Shown: positions 1 through 6,540, counted from the stretch's first letter. The stretch is DNA of 6,788 nucleotides from an uncultured Allomuricauda sp. (GCA_937911965.1 CALDPL010000232.1:1-6788); one strand, 5' to 3'. Notes: generated by a model from the letters alone, not told the origin. Numbers and translations are program-made.

Positions 1-182
1 AGGTTCCGATTTGTCGGAATACTAAAGTGATCGTTATCGGCATGTGTTATCAATACCGCATCCAATTGGGGAACATCTTTTGAGGCAATGGGAAAATCAA
101 TCGGTAAGGGCATATCAAAATCATCCAACAATGGATCAATCATAAAAGTTGTGCCCCTGCTATTGACGAAGAATCCTGCCAT
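1..182 (-). CDS. MBL-fold metallo-hydrolase (UlaG-like), partial
   Basis: This is the N-terminal part of a metallo-beta-lactamase-fold hydrolase; its C-terminal part lies beyond the window start. Translation on the minus strand gives MAGFFVNSRGTTFMIDPLL, then DAVLITHADNDHFSIPT. The first is the early beta-strand block ending in the IDP motif. The second is metal-binding motif 1, here HADNDH, with Asp where many members have the second His (HxHxDH). The first in-frame ATG is at 182, but family-like sequence (FAPSDKTTLRWLG) continues upstream of it to about 230. That frame stays open to a stop at 288-290 and has no ATG or GTG before 182; a TTG lies at 186-188. The 5' end overlaps the end of the TPR-like gene in another frame, so the gene may be 5'-truncated. 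The substrate cannot be told. The fold call is confident; gene integrity is not. Confidence 0.6.
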   Translation of the reverse strand, partial: MAGFFVNSRGTTFMIDPLLDDFDMPLPIDFPIASKDVPQLDAVLITHADNDHFSIPTNRN

Positions 183-598
183 ACCCAACCATCGCAGAGT
201 TGTTTTATCCGATGGTGCAAAAGCCTCTGCACCAAAGGGTCGGGCTGATACTGTTGAATTATGTCCTCCAAAATCACTTCGGCTGCCTCAGCTTGCATAT
301 ACAATGCACATTCTGCCATTACCACCCTGGCGTTTTTTATACAGTATGGACATGACTGTATAGAATTGCGCGTTGTTTCACTCAGGTAATTATCAAGCAT
401 TAGATAAGCAGAGCTGTATAAGTTTTGCCTATACAAGCGCACGCCTTTTTCATAAAGATTATGGTCGTAACTGAGCTGCGCATCATTTTGACTGTGAATT
501 AAAGTTGACTGTAATGGACACAAAAAAATGACAGCCATTAGACCAAAGCGACCCAGGAGCAATCTCAATTCATCAAACAGCAAGTGCTTCATCAACAT
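140..598 (-). CDS. Exported TPR-like protein, apparently C-terminally truncated
   Basis: The 152-residue product begins with a hydrophobic signal segment (about residues 9-35, ending near IHSQND), so it is probably exported to the periplasm or outer membrane. After it comes helical TPR-like sequence (YEKGVRLYRQNLYSSAYLML, then ARVVMAECALYMQAEAAEVI and EDIIQQYQPDP). This resembles the first repeats of the large Bacteroidota TPR proteins, which usually run to many hundreds of residues. Here the frame ends after only about two repeats with a tail (CDGWVWQDSSSIAGAQLL) that does not look like TPR. From about position 230 onward the -1 frame reads as a metallo-hydrolase instead. I infer a truncated gene. 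ATG at 598 is the track start; a second ATG at 592 (MKHLL) would serve equally well. It lies 44 nt downstream of rocD on the same strand, so read-through from rocD is possible. It could be a functional small protein, but the tail argues for a remnant. Confidence 0.55.
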   Translation of the reverse strand: MLMKHLLFDELRLLLGRFGLMAVIFLCPLQSTLIHSQNDAQLSYDHNLYEKGVRLYRQNLYSSAYLMLDNYLSETTRNSIQSCPYCIKNARVVMAECALYMQAEAAEVILEDIIQQYQPDPLVQRLLHHRIKQLCDGWVWQDSSSIAGAQLL

Positions 599-642
599 CC
601 ATGTTAGTTGTTACTCAAATGGCTGTAATTAATTGAATGTGG

Positions 643-1881
643 TTAGGAGAATGCGTTGAACACTTTTTTAATTATGATACAACTCTCATGCATTTCTGAT
701 TGAGTGATGGTAAGTGGTGGTGCGAATCTGATGATGTTTCCATGTGTCGGTTTTGCTAATAAGCCCGCATCGCGTAATGAAAGGCAAATATTCCATGCCG
801 TTTTACTTTCCGGTGTATCATTGACTTCAATTGCATTCAATAATCCCTTGCCTCTAACTGTTTTTATAAGGTCCGTATTTTGAGCCAGTTCATTCATTTG
901 ATCCCGAAATATTTGACCCATTTCGGTTGCATTGGCGGCCAGATTTTCATTTTTCACAACATCCAACGCGGCCATTCCCACTCGGCATGCCACTGGATTT
1001 CCACCAAAAGTAGATCCGTGCTCACCTGGTTTGATGCAAAGCATAACTTCATTTGACGATAAGACTGCGGAAACAGGGAAAAACCCACCACTTAATGCTT
1101 TCCCAAGAATTAGCACATCTGGTTTGACATTTTCATGCTCACAACAAATGGTTTTGCCTGTCCTTGCAATTCCGGTCTGAACTTCATCAGCGATGAATAG
1201 CACATTATTTGCCTTGCACAGTTCATAAGCGCCGGAAAGGTAACCTTCATCTGGAACGATAACACCTGCCTCACCCTGTATTGGTTCTACAATGAAGGCT
1301 GCCACATTACTATCTTTTAAAGCTTCATCCAATGCAGGCAGGTCGTTGTACGGAATTAAGTCTATGCCTGGTAAAAAAGGCCCAAATCCCTTTGTGCTAC
1401 TCGGGTCTGTTGATGCAGATATGACCCCTGTTGTCCTCCCGTGAAAATTTCCTTCAGCAAATATGACCCTCGCCTTGTTTTCTGTAACTCCTTTTACATT
1501 GTAAGCCCATTTTCTTGCGAGCTTAATGGCAGTTTCGACACCTTCTACTCCTGTGTTCATCGGAAGCACACGGTCATACCCGAAATATGCTGTTATGTAT
1601 TTTTCGAATGGGCCTAATTGATCATTGTAAAAAGCTCTCGATGTCAAGGTTAACTCCGAAGCTTGTTCAATCATCGCCTTTAGTATTTCAGGGTGGCAAT
1701 GACCTTGATTTACAGCTGAATATGCGGACAAAAAATCATAGTACTTTTTGCCTTCCACATCCCAAAGGTAAACCCCTTCCCCTTTGGACAGGACCACGGG
1801 AAGCGGATGGTAATTGTGGGCCCCGTACTTGTTTTCAAGATCGATGGCCCGCTGCGCTGTGTTTGAATTTAAAACAGTCAT
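643..1881 (-). CDS. rocD: Ornithine--oxo-acid aminotransferase
   Basis: This cytoplasmic PLP enzyme of fold type I (class III aminotransferases) transfers the delta-amino group of ornithine to 2-oxoglutarate, giving glutamate-5-semialdehyde and glutamate. It links arginine/ornithine breakdown to proline and glutamate. The 412-residue length is normal for the family. Visible landmarks are [19 protein letters not shown] near the N-terminus (residues 18-36), the PLP phosphate-binding area at [11 protein letters not shown] (108-118), NFHGRTTG (145-152), the cofactor-ring Asp in ADEVQTG (D232), the Schiff-base Lys in LGKALSGG (K261), and STFGGNPVA (290-298). The order and motifs match ornithine rather than acetylornithine enzymes, especially the [11 protein letters not shown] opening. 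Start ATG at 1881 gives the usual N-terminus. Upstream is an AT-rich stretch (about 1885-1915) but no clean TAnnTTTG box. Base and codon use are clearly more AT-leaning than in rlmD, which diverges from it across a 234-nt spacer. Confidence 0.95.
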   Translation of the reverse strand: MTVLNSNTAQRAIDLENKYGAHNYHPLPVVLSKGEGVYLWDVEGKKYYDFLSAYSAVNQGHCHPEILKAMIEQASELTLTSRAFYNDQLGPFEKYITAYFGYDRVLPMNTGVEGVETAIKLARKWAYNVKGVTENKARVIFAEGNFHGRTTGVISASTDPSSTKGFGPFLPGIDLIPYNDLPALDEALKDSNVAAFIVEPIQGEAGVIVPDEGYLSGAYELCKANNVLFIADEVQTGIARTGKTICCEHENVKPDVLILGKALSGGFFPVSAVLSSNEVMLCIKPGEHGSTFGGNPVACRVGMAALDVVKNENLAANATEMGQIFRDQMNELAQNTDLIKTVRGKGLLNAIEVNDTPESKTAWNICLSLRDAGLLAKPTHGNIIRFAPPLTITQSEMHESCIIIKKVFNAFS

Positions 1882-1935
1882 TTTTAATTGTGTTTAAATT
1901 GAAAAAAAATAACCATTCCTGCTCTACCTTTATTC

Positions 1936-1951
1936 TTTCGGGGACCCGAAA
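1936..1951. repeat. Short perfect inverted repeat in the rocD-rlmD spacer
   Basis: TTTCGGG (1936-1942) and CCCGAAA (1945-1951) are perfect 7-nt complementary arms separated by GA. No T-tract follows on either strand, so it does not look like an intrinsic terminator. It sits about 55 nt upstream of the rocD start and could be an operator or simply a structured spacer. It lies close to where base composition changes. Confidence 0.4.
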
Positions 1952-2012
1952 AAGCAGCGTGGGAGAGAAATCATCCCTTGGAGGTTGCGCAAATTACAAA
2001 ATATTCGATGAT

Positions 2013-2053
2013 CTTTTTGGTCCCGTTGCCTTTTTGGGGCCGGGACCAAAAAG
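2013..2053. repeat. 13-bp perfect inverted repeat upstream of rlmD
   Basis: CTTTTTGGTCCCG (2013-2025) is perfectly complementary to CGGGACCAAAAAG (2041-2053), with a 15-nt loop. A second pairing is nested through it: GGGGCC (2036-2041) with GGCCCC (2057-2062). The two foldings compete for position 2041. TTTGGCCCCG (2054-2063) also nearly matches the left arm, so three segments could pair in alternative ways. The A and T runs are on the wrong sides for an intrinsic terminator on either strand. The element lies 63 nt before the rlmD start, upstream of its promoter box. It may be a regulatory dyad or a remnant of a mobile or repeat element. Confidence 0.6.
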
Positions 2054-2102
2054 TTTGGCCCCGATTTAAGATGCCCACTCCCGACAAATTGTAAAAAGAA
2101 GC

Positions 2103-2110
2103 TATTTTTG
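2103..2110 (+). promoter_or_regulatory. Bacteroidota-type -7 promoter box for rlmD
   Basis: TATTTTTG matches the Bacteroidota -7 consensus TAnnTTTG exactly and ends 5 nt before the rlmD ATG at 2116. With usual spacing, transcription would begin at or within a few bases of the ATG, giving a leaderless or nearly leaderless mRNA. I see no TTTG -33 element at the standard distance; the nearest TTG (2089-2091) is too close. The same box with matching flanks recurs before the zinc transporter gene at 6533-6540. Confidence 0.55.
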
Positions 2111-2115
2111 TCCCC

Positions 2116-3525
2116 ATGCGGAGAAAGAGTGCAAGACAGAGGTTCGAGAAGGTCGAGGTCATCGATGCGGGCGCCAAGGGCAAGGCCGTTGCAAAGGCAC
2201 CCGATGGACGGGTGATCTTTCTTTCCAATGCAGTGCCGGGGGATGTGGTGGATGTCTTGACCACCAAGAAGAGAAGCGCCTATTTCGAAGGCGTGGCCAC
2301 ACATTTCCACAGCCTGTCCGACAGGAGAACGGAACCGAAATGCCAACATTTTGGGGTCTGCGGGGGCTGTAAATGGCAGCATATGGAATACAGGCACCAA
2401 CTGTTCTACAAACAAAGGGAGGTCGAGAACAACCTCAGGCGCATCGGAGGGTTGGACCTTCCAAAGGTCTCCCCGATCCTCGGAAGTGAAAACGAGTATT
2501 TCTACAGGAACAAAATGGAATTTTCCTTCTCGGACAGCCGCTGGCTCAACCAGGAGGAGATAGAATCCGGTGTGGACATCGGGGACCGAAATGCCCTGGG
2601 GTTCCATATTCCCGGGATGTGGGACAAGATCCTGGACATTGAAAAATGTCATCTACAACAGGATCCCTCCAATGCCCTGCGCTTGGAGGTAAAACGTTTT
2701 GCCGTGGAGCACGGGCTGGATTTCTACAATCCAAAGAGGCAGGAGGGGCTTTTACGGACCTTGATGATCCGGACCTCCTCCACAGGGGAAATCATGGTTC
2801 TCATCCAATTTTTAAAGGAAGATGTCGAGAAACGCGAGGCTTTGCTGGGGCATTTGCGGGATAAATTTCCAGAGATCGATTCGCTGCTCTATGTGATCAA
2901 CCCCAAAGCCAACGATACGATCTACGACCAGGAGGTCATCTGCTTTTCGGGCAGGGACCATATCTTTGAAGAAATGGGGGAACTCCGTTTTAAGATCAAT
3001 GCAAAATCCTTTTATCAGACCAATTCGAGACAGGCCCATCTGCTCTATCGAACGGTCCGGGATTTTGCGGACCTCCAAGGTGGGGAACTCGCCTTTGACC
3101 TGTACACGGGTACCGGGACCATTGCCCAGTTCATTGCCTCCAAGGCCAAAAAGGTGGTCGGCATTGAATCCGTGCCGGAGGCCATCGAGGATGCCAGGGC
3201 CAATCTGTCGATCAACGGGATCGACAATGTGGAATTTCTTGTTGGGGATATGAAAAATGTGTTCAATGACGCCTTTGTCCAACAGCACGGGAAACCGGAC
3301 CTGGTGATCACAGACCCCCCAAGGGATGGGATGCACAAGGATGTTGTGGGGCAGTTGCTCGGGCTGGCCCCGGAAAAAATTGTTTACGTGAGCTGCAACA
3401 GTGCCACCCAGGCCCGGGACCTGGCCCTGATGAAGGAGATGTACCGGGTGGCCAAAGTCCAACCGGTGGATATGTTTCCCCAGACCCATCACGTCGAAAA
3501 TGTCGTACTTTTGGAAAAATTGTAA
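2116..3525 (+). CDS. rlmD: 23S rRNA (uracil-5-)-methyltransferase RlmD (RumA type)
   Basis: This cytoplasmic SAM-dependent enzyme methylates carbon 5 of U1939 in 23S rRNA (E. coli numbering). The 469 residues are arranged as in RumA: an N-terminal TRAM domain (about 7-65), Cys ligands of a 4Fe-4S cluster (C76, C82, C85 and probably C178 in IEKCHLQ), a central RNA-binding part, and a Rossmann methyltransferase domain from about 290. Catalytic landmarks are FYQTNSRQ (Q301), the SAM loop DLYTGTGT (328-335), ITDPPRDGMH (398-407), the nucleophile Cys in VSCNSATQARD (C427), and a Glu in HHVENVV (E461), the likely general base. Flavobacteria can carry several RumA-like paralogues, so the exact target uridine is inferred. 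The start at 2116 is set by TRAM beginning almost at once and no other in-frame ATG until residue 90. It leads a plus-strand run; the next gene is 33 nt away. GC-rich codons contrast with rocD. Confidence 0.93.
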   Translation: MRRKSARQRFEKVEVIDAGAKGKAVAKAPDGRVIFLSNAVPGDVVDVLTTKKRSAYFEGVATHFHSLSDRRTEPKCQHFGVCGGCKWQHMEYRHQLFYKQREVENNLRRIGGLDLPKVSPILGSENEYFYRNKMEFSFSDSRWLNQEEIESGVDIGDRNALGFHIPGMWDKILDIEKCHLQQDPSNALRLEVKRFAVEHGLDFYNPKRQEGLLRTLMIRTSSTGEIMVLIQFLKEDVEKREALLGHLRDKFPEIDSLLYVINPKANDTIYDQEVICFSGRDHIFEEMGELRFKINAKSFYQTNSRQAHLLYRTVRDFADLQGGELAFDLYTGTGTIAQFIASKAKKVVGIESVPEAIEDARANLSINGIDNVEFLVGDMKNVFNDAFVQQHGKPDLVITDPPRDGMHKDVVGQLLGLAPEKIVYVSCNSATQARDLALMKEMYRVAKVQPVDMFPQTHHVENVVLLEKL

Positions 3526-3558
3526 ATCAATTTTGAATTTAACCCACAGCCCATTTCA

Positions 3559-4068
3559 ATGAAGAGATTGATTCCCATCCTATTGATCGGCTTTCTGCTT
3601 GTTTATGTTTCCTCCTGTGAAAAGGACGATATCTGTGTGGAAGGGGACACCCCGCTATTGGTGCTGGGTTTTTTTGATATAAACGACACCACCGCTTCCA
3701 AGAATGTGCCCGCCCTCAGGGTAAAGGAGATTGAATTGGACACCATCATGAACAGCTTTGCCGACCGTACCAATCTGGATTCCATAGGGATTCCCTTAAG
3801 GTCAGGGGCCACAAGTACCGGTTTTGTCCTCTACCACAATTCCAGGTCCGAGGCAGAAACCGGGGTGGAGCTCGGGAACGGGGATACCCTTACGATTTCC
3901 TATACGGTGCGGGAAGCTTTTATCTCCAGGGCCTGCGGCTTTGTGGCCCATTATGACGAACTGGAGGTGAACCTTTCCGGGGGCGCGGAAAATTGGATAC
4001 GGGATATTTCCGTGGTCCAACAAACCATAGAAAACTCCAACAACATCCATGTCAAGATATTTTATTAA
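3559..4068 (+). CDS. DUF6452 family lipoprotein
   Basis: The 169-residue product has a short basic start (MKR), a hydrophobic core (ILLIGFLLVYV) and a lipobox ending in SSC, with C20 as the acylated cysteine. It is therefore probably a lipoprotein anchored to the outer or inner membrane on the periplasmic side. The CEKDDICVEGDTPLLVLGF segment after the lipobox and the later RACGFVAHYDEL block are what I recognise as DUF6452, a family found largely in Flavobacteriia. Its molecular function is unknown. The mature part looks like a single beta-rich domain without catalytic motifs. It starts 33 nt after rlmD with no promoter box between, and its last 20 nt overlap the start of the DUF6048 gene, so the two are very likely co-translated. 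The family name comes from memory of sequence style; the lipoprotein call is seen directly. Confidence 0.85.
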   Translation: MKRLIPILLIGFLLVYVSSCEKDDICVEGDTPLLVLGFFDINDTTASKNVPALRVKEIELDTIMNSFADRTNLDSIGIPLRSGATSTGFVLYHNSRSEAETGVELGNGDTLTISYTVREAFISRACGFVAHYDELEVNLSGGAENWIRDISVVQQTIENSNNIHVKIFY

Positions 4069-4828
4069 GCCGTTCATCTGCCTTGCTTTGTTCCCGGTCC
4101 TGGGCATGGGACAGGATGGGCCCATCGACCTACAGCCCAAGGATACCATGGAATACAAGGATGAATTCGGACTTCGGGCCGGTATCGATCTGAGCAAATT
4201 GGTGCTCAGCTTTGTCGATGAGGATTATACGGGGCTTGAATTGGTGGGGGATTACAGGTTGACCCGTAAGCTGTATCTGGCCGCCGAAATCGGCAACGAA
4301 ACCAAGACCCAGGATGAAAGCCTGAACAATACGATCCTGTACGATTTCAAGACTTCGGGCAGCTATATAAAGGCCGGGGTGGATCTGAACACTTACGAAA
4401 ACTGGTTCGGGATGAACAATGCAATAACCCTGGGGGGACGAATTGCCGTATCCAGTTTCAAGCAGACCCTGAACTATTACAGCCTCTACAACAGCAACCA
4501 CCTTTACCAACCCGATTTTATTGTAGGTGCCCAACCCGGGCAGGAATTCAGTGGCCTGAGTGCCGCATGGCTGGAATTGGTCGTTGGGCTGAAGGTGGAA
4601 CTCATTGCCAATATCTATTTGGGGATGAGTGCGCGCATGGGCTTTTTGGTCTCCAATAAGGAGGATGCACTTTTTCCCAACCTCTGGATTCCTGGGTTCA
4701 ACAAGGTGACCGCTGGGAGTAATTTTGGAGTGGGCTACAACTACTCCATCACCTATTTCCTTCCCCTGTACAAAAAGTCAAAAAACAAAAAGGAACCAGA
4801 GCCTGAAGCCGATCCTGAACAACAATAG
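4049..4828 (+). CDS. DUF6048 family outer-membrane beta-barrel-like protein
   Basis: The 259-residue product begins with a signal peptide (about residues 1-22, MSRYFIKPFICLALFPVLGM, cleavage near GQ-DG). The mature part alternates polar and hydrophobic residues with aromatic girdles, as in small outer-membrane barrels: GLRAGIDLSKLVLSF, GLELVGDYRLTRKLYLAAEI, SGSYIKAGVDLN, NAITLGGRIAVSSF, LELVVGLKVELIANIYLGM, and a final GVGYNYSITYFLPLY strand. A charged tail rich in Lys, Glu and Pro (about 242-259) follows the last strand, so the barrel would not end at the C-terminus as porins do. I recognise it as DUF6048, which in Flavobacteriia habitually sits beside DUF6452. The role is unknown; a joint envelope complex with the lipoprotein is an inference from the overlapping genes. 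The VOC gene follows after 3 nt. Confidence 0.83.
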   Translation: MSRYFIKPFICLALFPVLGMGQDGPIDLQPKDTMEYKDEFGLRAGIDLSKLVLSFVDEDYTGLELVGDYRLTRKLYLAAEIGNETKTQDESLNNTILYDFKTSGSYIKAGVDLNTYENWFGMNNAITLGGRIAVSSFKQTLNYYSLYNSNHLYQPDFIVGAQPGQEFSGLSAAWLELVVGLKVELIANIYLGMSARMGFLVSNKEDALFPNLWIPGFNKVTAGSNFGVGYNYSITYFLPLYKKSKNKKEPEPEADPEQQ

Positions 4829-4831
4829 GAC

Positions 4832-5179
4832 ATGGAACAAAACAATGCCCTGATCAATTATGTGGAGTTCAAGGCACATGATCTCAGTTTGATCAAGGCC
4901 TTTTACAGCTCGACATTCGGTTGGACCTTTACCGACTACGGGGCCGATTATATCGCATTTTCCGACAGTGGGCTCGAGGGTGGGTTCGCAAGGACCGATG
5001 GAGAAATTGGTCAGGGTGCCCTGGTGGTGCTCTATCATGGGGACCTTGAATTCATTAAGGAAAAGGTTCTCGAGGCCGGGGGGCGTATTGTGAAGGACAT
5101 CTATTCCTTTCCGGGCGGGAGACGGTTCCATTTTACCGACCCTTCAGGGAATGAACTCGCCGTCTGGTCCGATCTTTAG
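4832..5179 (+). CDS. VOC-fold (glyoxalase/dioxygenase superfamily) protein
   Basis: A 115-residue protein of the vicinal oxygen chelate superfamily, the usual length for a single two-module VOC chain that dimerises. Evidence is the opening INYVEFKAHDLSLIKAFYSSTFGW (first beta-alpha-beta module, residues 8-31), the second module beginning near ALVVLYHGDLEFIKEKV (63-79), and the closing FHFTDPSGNELAVWSDL (99-115), a very typical VOC ending. Likely metal or active-site residues are E12, H69 and E108, matching the usual positions. VOC members include glyoxalase I, dioxygenases and antibiotic-binding proteins, and I cannot choose among them. No signal peptide, so it is cytoplasmic. The start lies 3 nt after the DUF6048 stop, so it is the last gene of the plus-strand unit, and a terminator follows at once. 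Confidence 0.87.
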   Translation: MEQNNALINYVEFKAHDLSLIKAFYSSTFGWTFTDYGADYIAFSDSGLEGGFARTDGEIGQGALVVLYHGDLEFIKEKVLEAGGRIVKDIYSFPGGRRFHFTDPSGNELAVWSDL

Positions 5180-5191
5180 GTACGGCACAAA

Positions 5192-5222
5192 AAAAAGGAC
5201 CCGATATGTTCAAGTCCTTTTT
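5192..5222. terminator. Bidirectional intrinsic terminator between convergent units
   Basis: AAAAAGGAC (5192-5200) and GTCCTTTTT (5214-5222) are perfect 9-nt complementary arms around a 13-nt loop. On the plus strand the stem ends in five T, 12 nt after the VOC stop codon. On the minus strand the A-run (5189-5196) gives eight T, so the same hairpin can end transcription of the RlmL-type gene, about 100 nt past its stop. The remaining spacer (5223-5319) shows no gene, only a weak TTGGA/TCCAA hairpin (5284-5297). Confidence 0.75.
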
Positions 5223-5319
5223 CCTTTGAGTTGGATTGAGTTAGTTGGTTTGCCCCTAAAGGCGTTCCAAAGCTAAACATTTATTGGACTTTTCCAAACT
5301 TTTATTTCATGCAGGCCGA

Positions 5320-6501
5320 TCAGAGGGAAGGGTCCTGATCCGAACGTTTCAAGTATTTCGCTTTTTTACTGCCCCGATAGATTTCAAATTTTACCAATCG
5401 GGCCTCCAGTTTTCCGTTGTAGACCTTTGTTTTACCGGAGGGCTTCAGCCCCACATGTTTCAAGGCCTCCAGATTGGAAGTGACCAACCAGGCGTCGGTA
5501 TCCTGGTAGTTTTGTTTGAGGCTGTTCCCAATTTTGGCATAAAATTCATTTTCCTCGATGGCCAAGCGTTCCCCATAGGGGGGATTGAACAGTATATGAA
5601 GTCTTTCTGATTCCGGTCGCTCCGATTTGAAAAAGTCCTCGCGTTCCACGGAAATGTACTCCGCTAGATTGGCATGCTCCACATTGTCCTGGGTCTTTCT
5701 GACTGCAGAGGGAGCCTTGTCCCGGCCCAGGATCTTGTGATGGAATTCCCTGGTTTTCGCCAGACTGGCATCCACGATTTTTTGGTGGAGCACGGCATCG
5801 TAGTCCTTCCAATGCATAAAGGCATAGGATTTCCTATTGATGTTGGCGGGAATGTTGCAGGCGATCATGGCTGCCTCGATAAGCAACGTCCCACTGCCAC
5901 ACATGGGGTCGAAGAAGTCGCTCTGTCCGTCCCATCCACTGAGCAATAGCAGCCCGGCGGCCAGAACCTCGTTGATCGGGGCAATATTGGTCTCGATCCG
6001 ATATCCCCTTTGGTGCAGGGAATTCCCGGAACCGTCCAGGGAAACCGTGCAGTTGTTCCTCTGGAGATGGATGTTGATCCTGAGGTCGGGGTCCCGGGAA
6101 TCCACATCGGGGCGCTGCCTGGTCACCACCCTGAATTTATCCACAATGGCATCCTTGGCCTTCAGGGAAACGAACATGGAGTTGTTGAACAGTTCGGTGT
6201 TCATGGTCGTATCGATGGCAAAGGTCTTGGAGGTTTCGAAAATATCGGGCCAATCCAAATCGTGGATGTTGCGGTATAGGTCCTTCTCATTATTGATCTT
6301 GAAAGTCTTTAAGGGTCTATAGACTTTCAATGCCGTGCGCAGGCATAGATTGGCCTTGTACAAAAAGCCCAGGTCCCCTTCGAAGCTGACGTTTCGGATT
6401 CCTTCCTCCACATGCCCGGCTCCCAGATTTCGGAGTTCCCTGGCCAGAAGGGGTTCAAAACCGTAGAGGGTCTTGGCCAACATCTTGAAATTTTCTGCCA
6501 T
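5320..6501 (-). CDS. rlmL: THUMP-domain 23S rRNA guanine-N2-methyltransferase, RlmL type
   Basis: This cytoplasmic SAM-dependent RNA methyltransferase corresponds to the RlmL half of E. coli RlmKL, which makes m2G2445 in 23S rRNA. The 393-residue length equals stand-alone RlmL/YpsC-like proteins; no RlmK (m7G2069) domain is attached. Order of parts: an N-terminal ferredoxin-like segment (MLAKTLYGFEPLLARELRNLG, about 7-27), a THUMP domain (about 45-155) closing with INIHLQRNNCTVSLDGSG, the SLHQRGYR linker (161-168), the SAM-binding motif DPMCGSGTLLIEAA (198-211), and the catalytic NPPYGERL (306-313). NPPY indicates methylation of an exocyclic amino group, as in N2-guanine enzymes. The C-terminus is basic (RGSKKAKYLKRSD). 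It converges on the VOC operon with a shared terminator and diverges from the ZIP gene across a 56-nt spacer. Start ATG at 6501 gives the family N-terminus. Exact rRNA target is inferred from family. Confidence 0.9.
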   Translation of the reverse strand: MAENFKMLAKTLYGFEPLLARELRNLGAGHVEEGIRNVSFEGDLGFLYKANLCLRTALKVYRPLKTFKINNEKDLYRNIHDLDWPDIFETSKTFAIDTTMNTELFNNSMFVSLKAKDAIVDKFRVVTRQRPDVDSRDPDLRINIHLQRNNCTVSLDGSGNSLHQRGYRIETNIAPINEVLAAGLLLLSGWDGQSDFFDPMCGSGTLLIEAAMIACNIPANINRKSYAFMHWKDYDAVLHQKIVDASLAKTREFHHKILGRDKAPSAVRKTQDNVEHANLAEYISVEREDFFKSERPESERLHILFNPPYGERLAIEENEFYAKIGNSLKQNYQDTDAWLVTSNLEALKHVGLKPSGKTKVYNGKLEARLVKFEIYRGSKKAKYLKRSDQDPSL

Positions 6502-6520
6502 CTTCCTTTAAAAACTTTCC

Positions 6521-6540
6521 GTAAAAATAGGCTATTTTTG
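6521..6540. promoter_or_regulatory. Divergent promoter dyad between rlmL and the ZIP gene
   Basis: AAAAATAG (6523-6530) and CTATTTTT (6532-6539) are perfect 8-nt complementary arms with one base between. On the plus strand this yields TATTTTTG (6533-6540), an exact TAnnTTTG -7 box, ending 17 nt before the ZIP ATG. On the minus strand it yields TATTTTTA, one base off consensus, about 19 nt before the rlmL ATG. No clear TTTG -33 element is placed correctly for either direction. The dyad may simply be two overlapping -7 boxes or also an operator. Confidence 0.55.

Noticed and set aside
190..260. Programmed -1 frameshift fusing TPR and MBL into one protein
   Set aside because: No canonical slippery heptamer in the TPR frame and no obvious downstream stimulatory hairpin; TPR-MBL fusion by this route would be exceptional. 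A damaged junction is simpler.
88..363. 91-codon plus-strand frame over the MBL and TPR frames
   Set aside because: Antisense to two frames with recognisable protein features; translation looks random.
1936..1951. Intrinsic terminator at the 7-bp inverted repeat
   Set aside because: No T-tract follows on either strand, and it sits upstream of both flanking genes.
1587..2069. 160-codon plus-strand frame over the rocD 5' end and the spacer
   Set aside because: Antisense to the conserved N-terminus of RocD; the product has no signal, repeats or recognisable motif.
1930..2652. 240-codon minus-strand open frame across the spacer and the start of rlmD
   Set aside because: It is antisense to a clear RumA-type protein, its translation has no family resemblance, and GC-rich codons in rlmD suppress stops in antisense frames.
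2812..3492. 226-codon minus-strand open frame inside rlmD
   Set aside because: It lies antisense to the conserved catalytic domain; its His/Pro/Gly-rich translation is the mirror of rlmD codons and shows no domain.
5223..5319. Possible small gene or RNA in the spacer after the terminator
   Set aside because: Only a weak 5-bp hairpin is visible and there is no convincing reading frame; it is most simply the rlmL 3' untranslated region.
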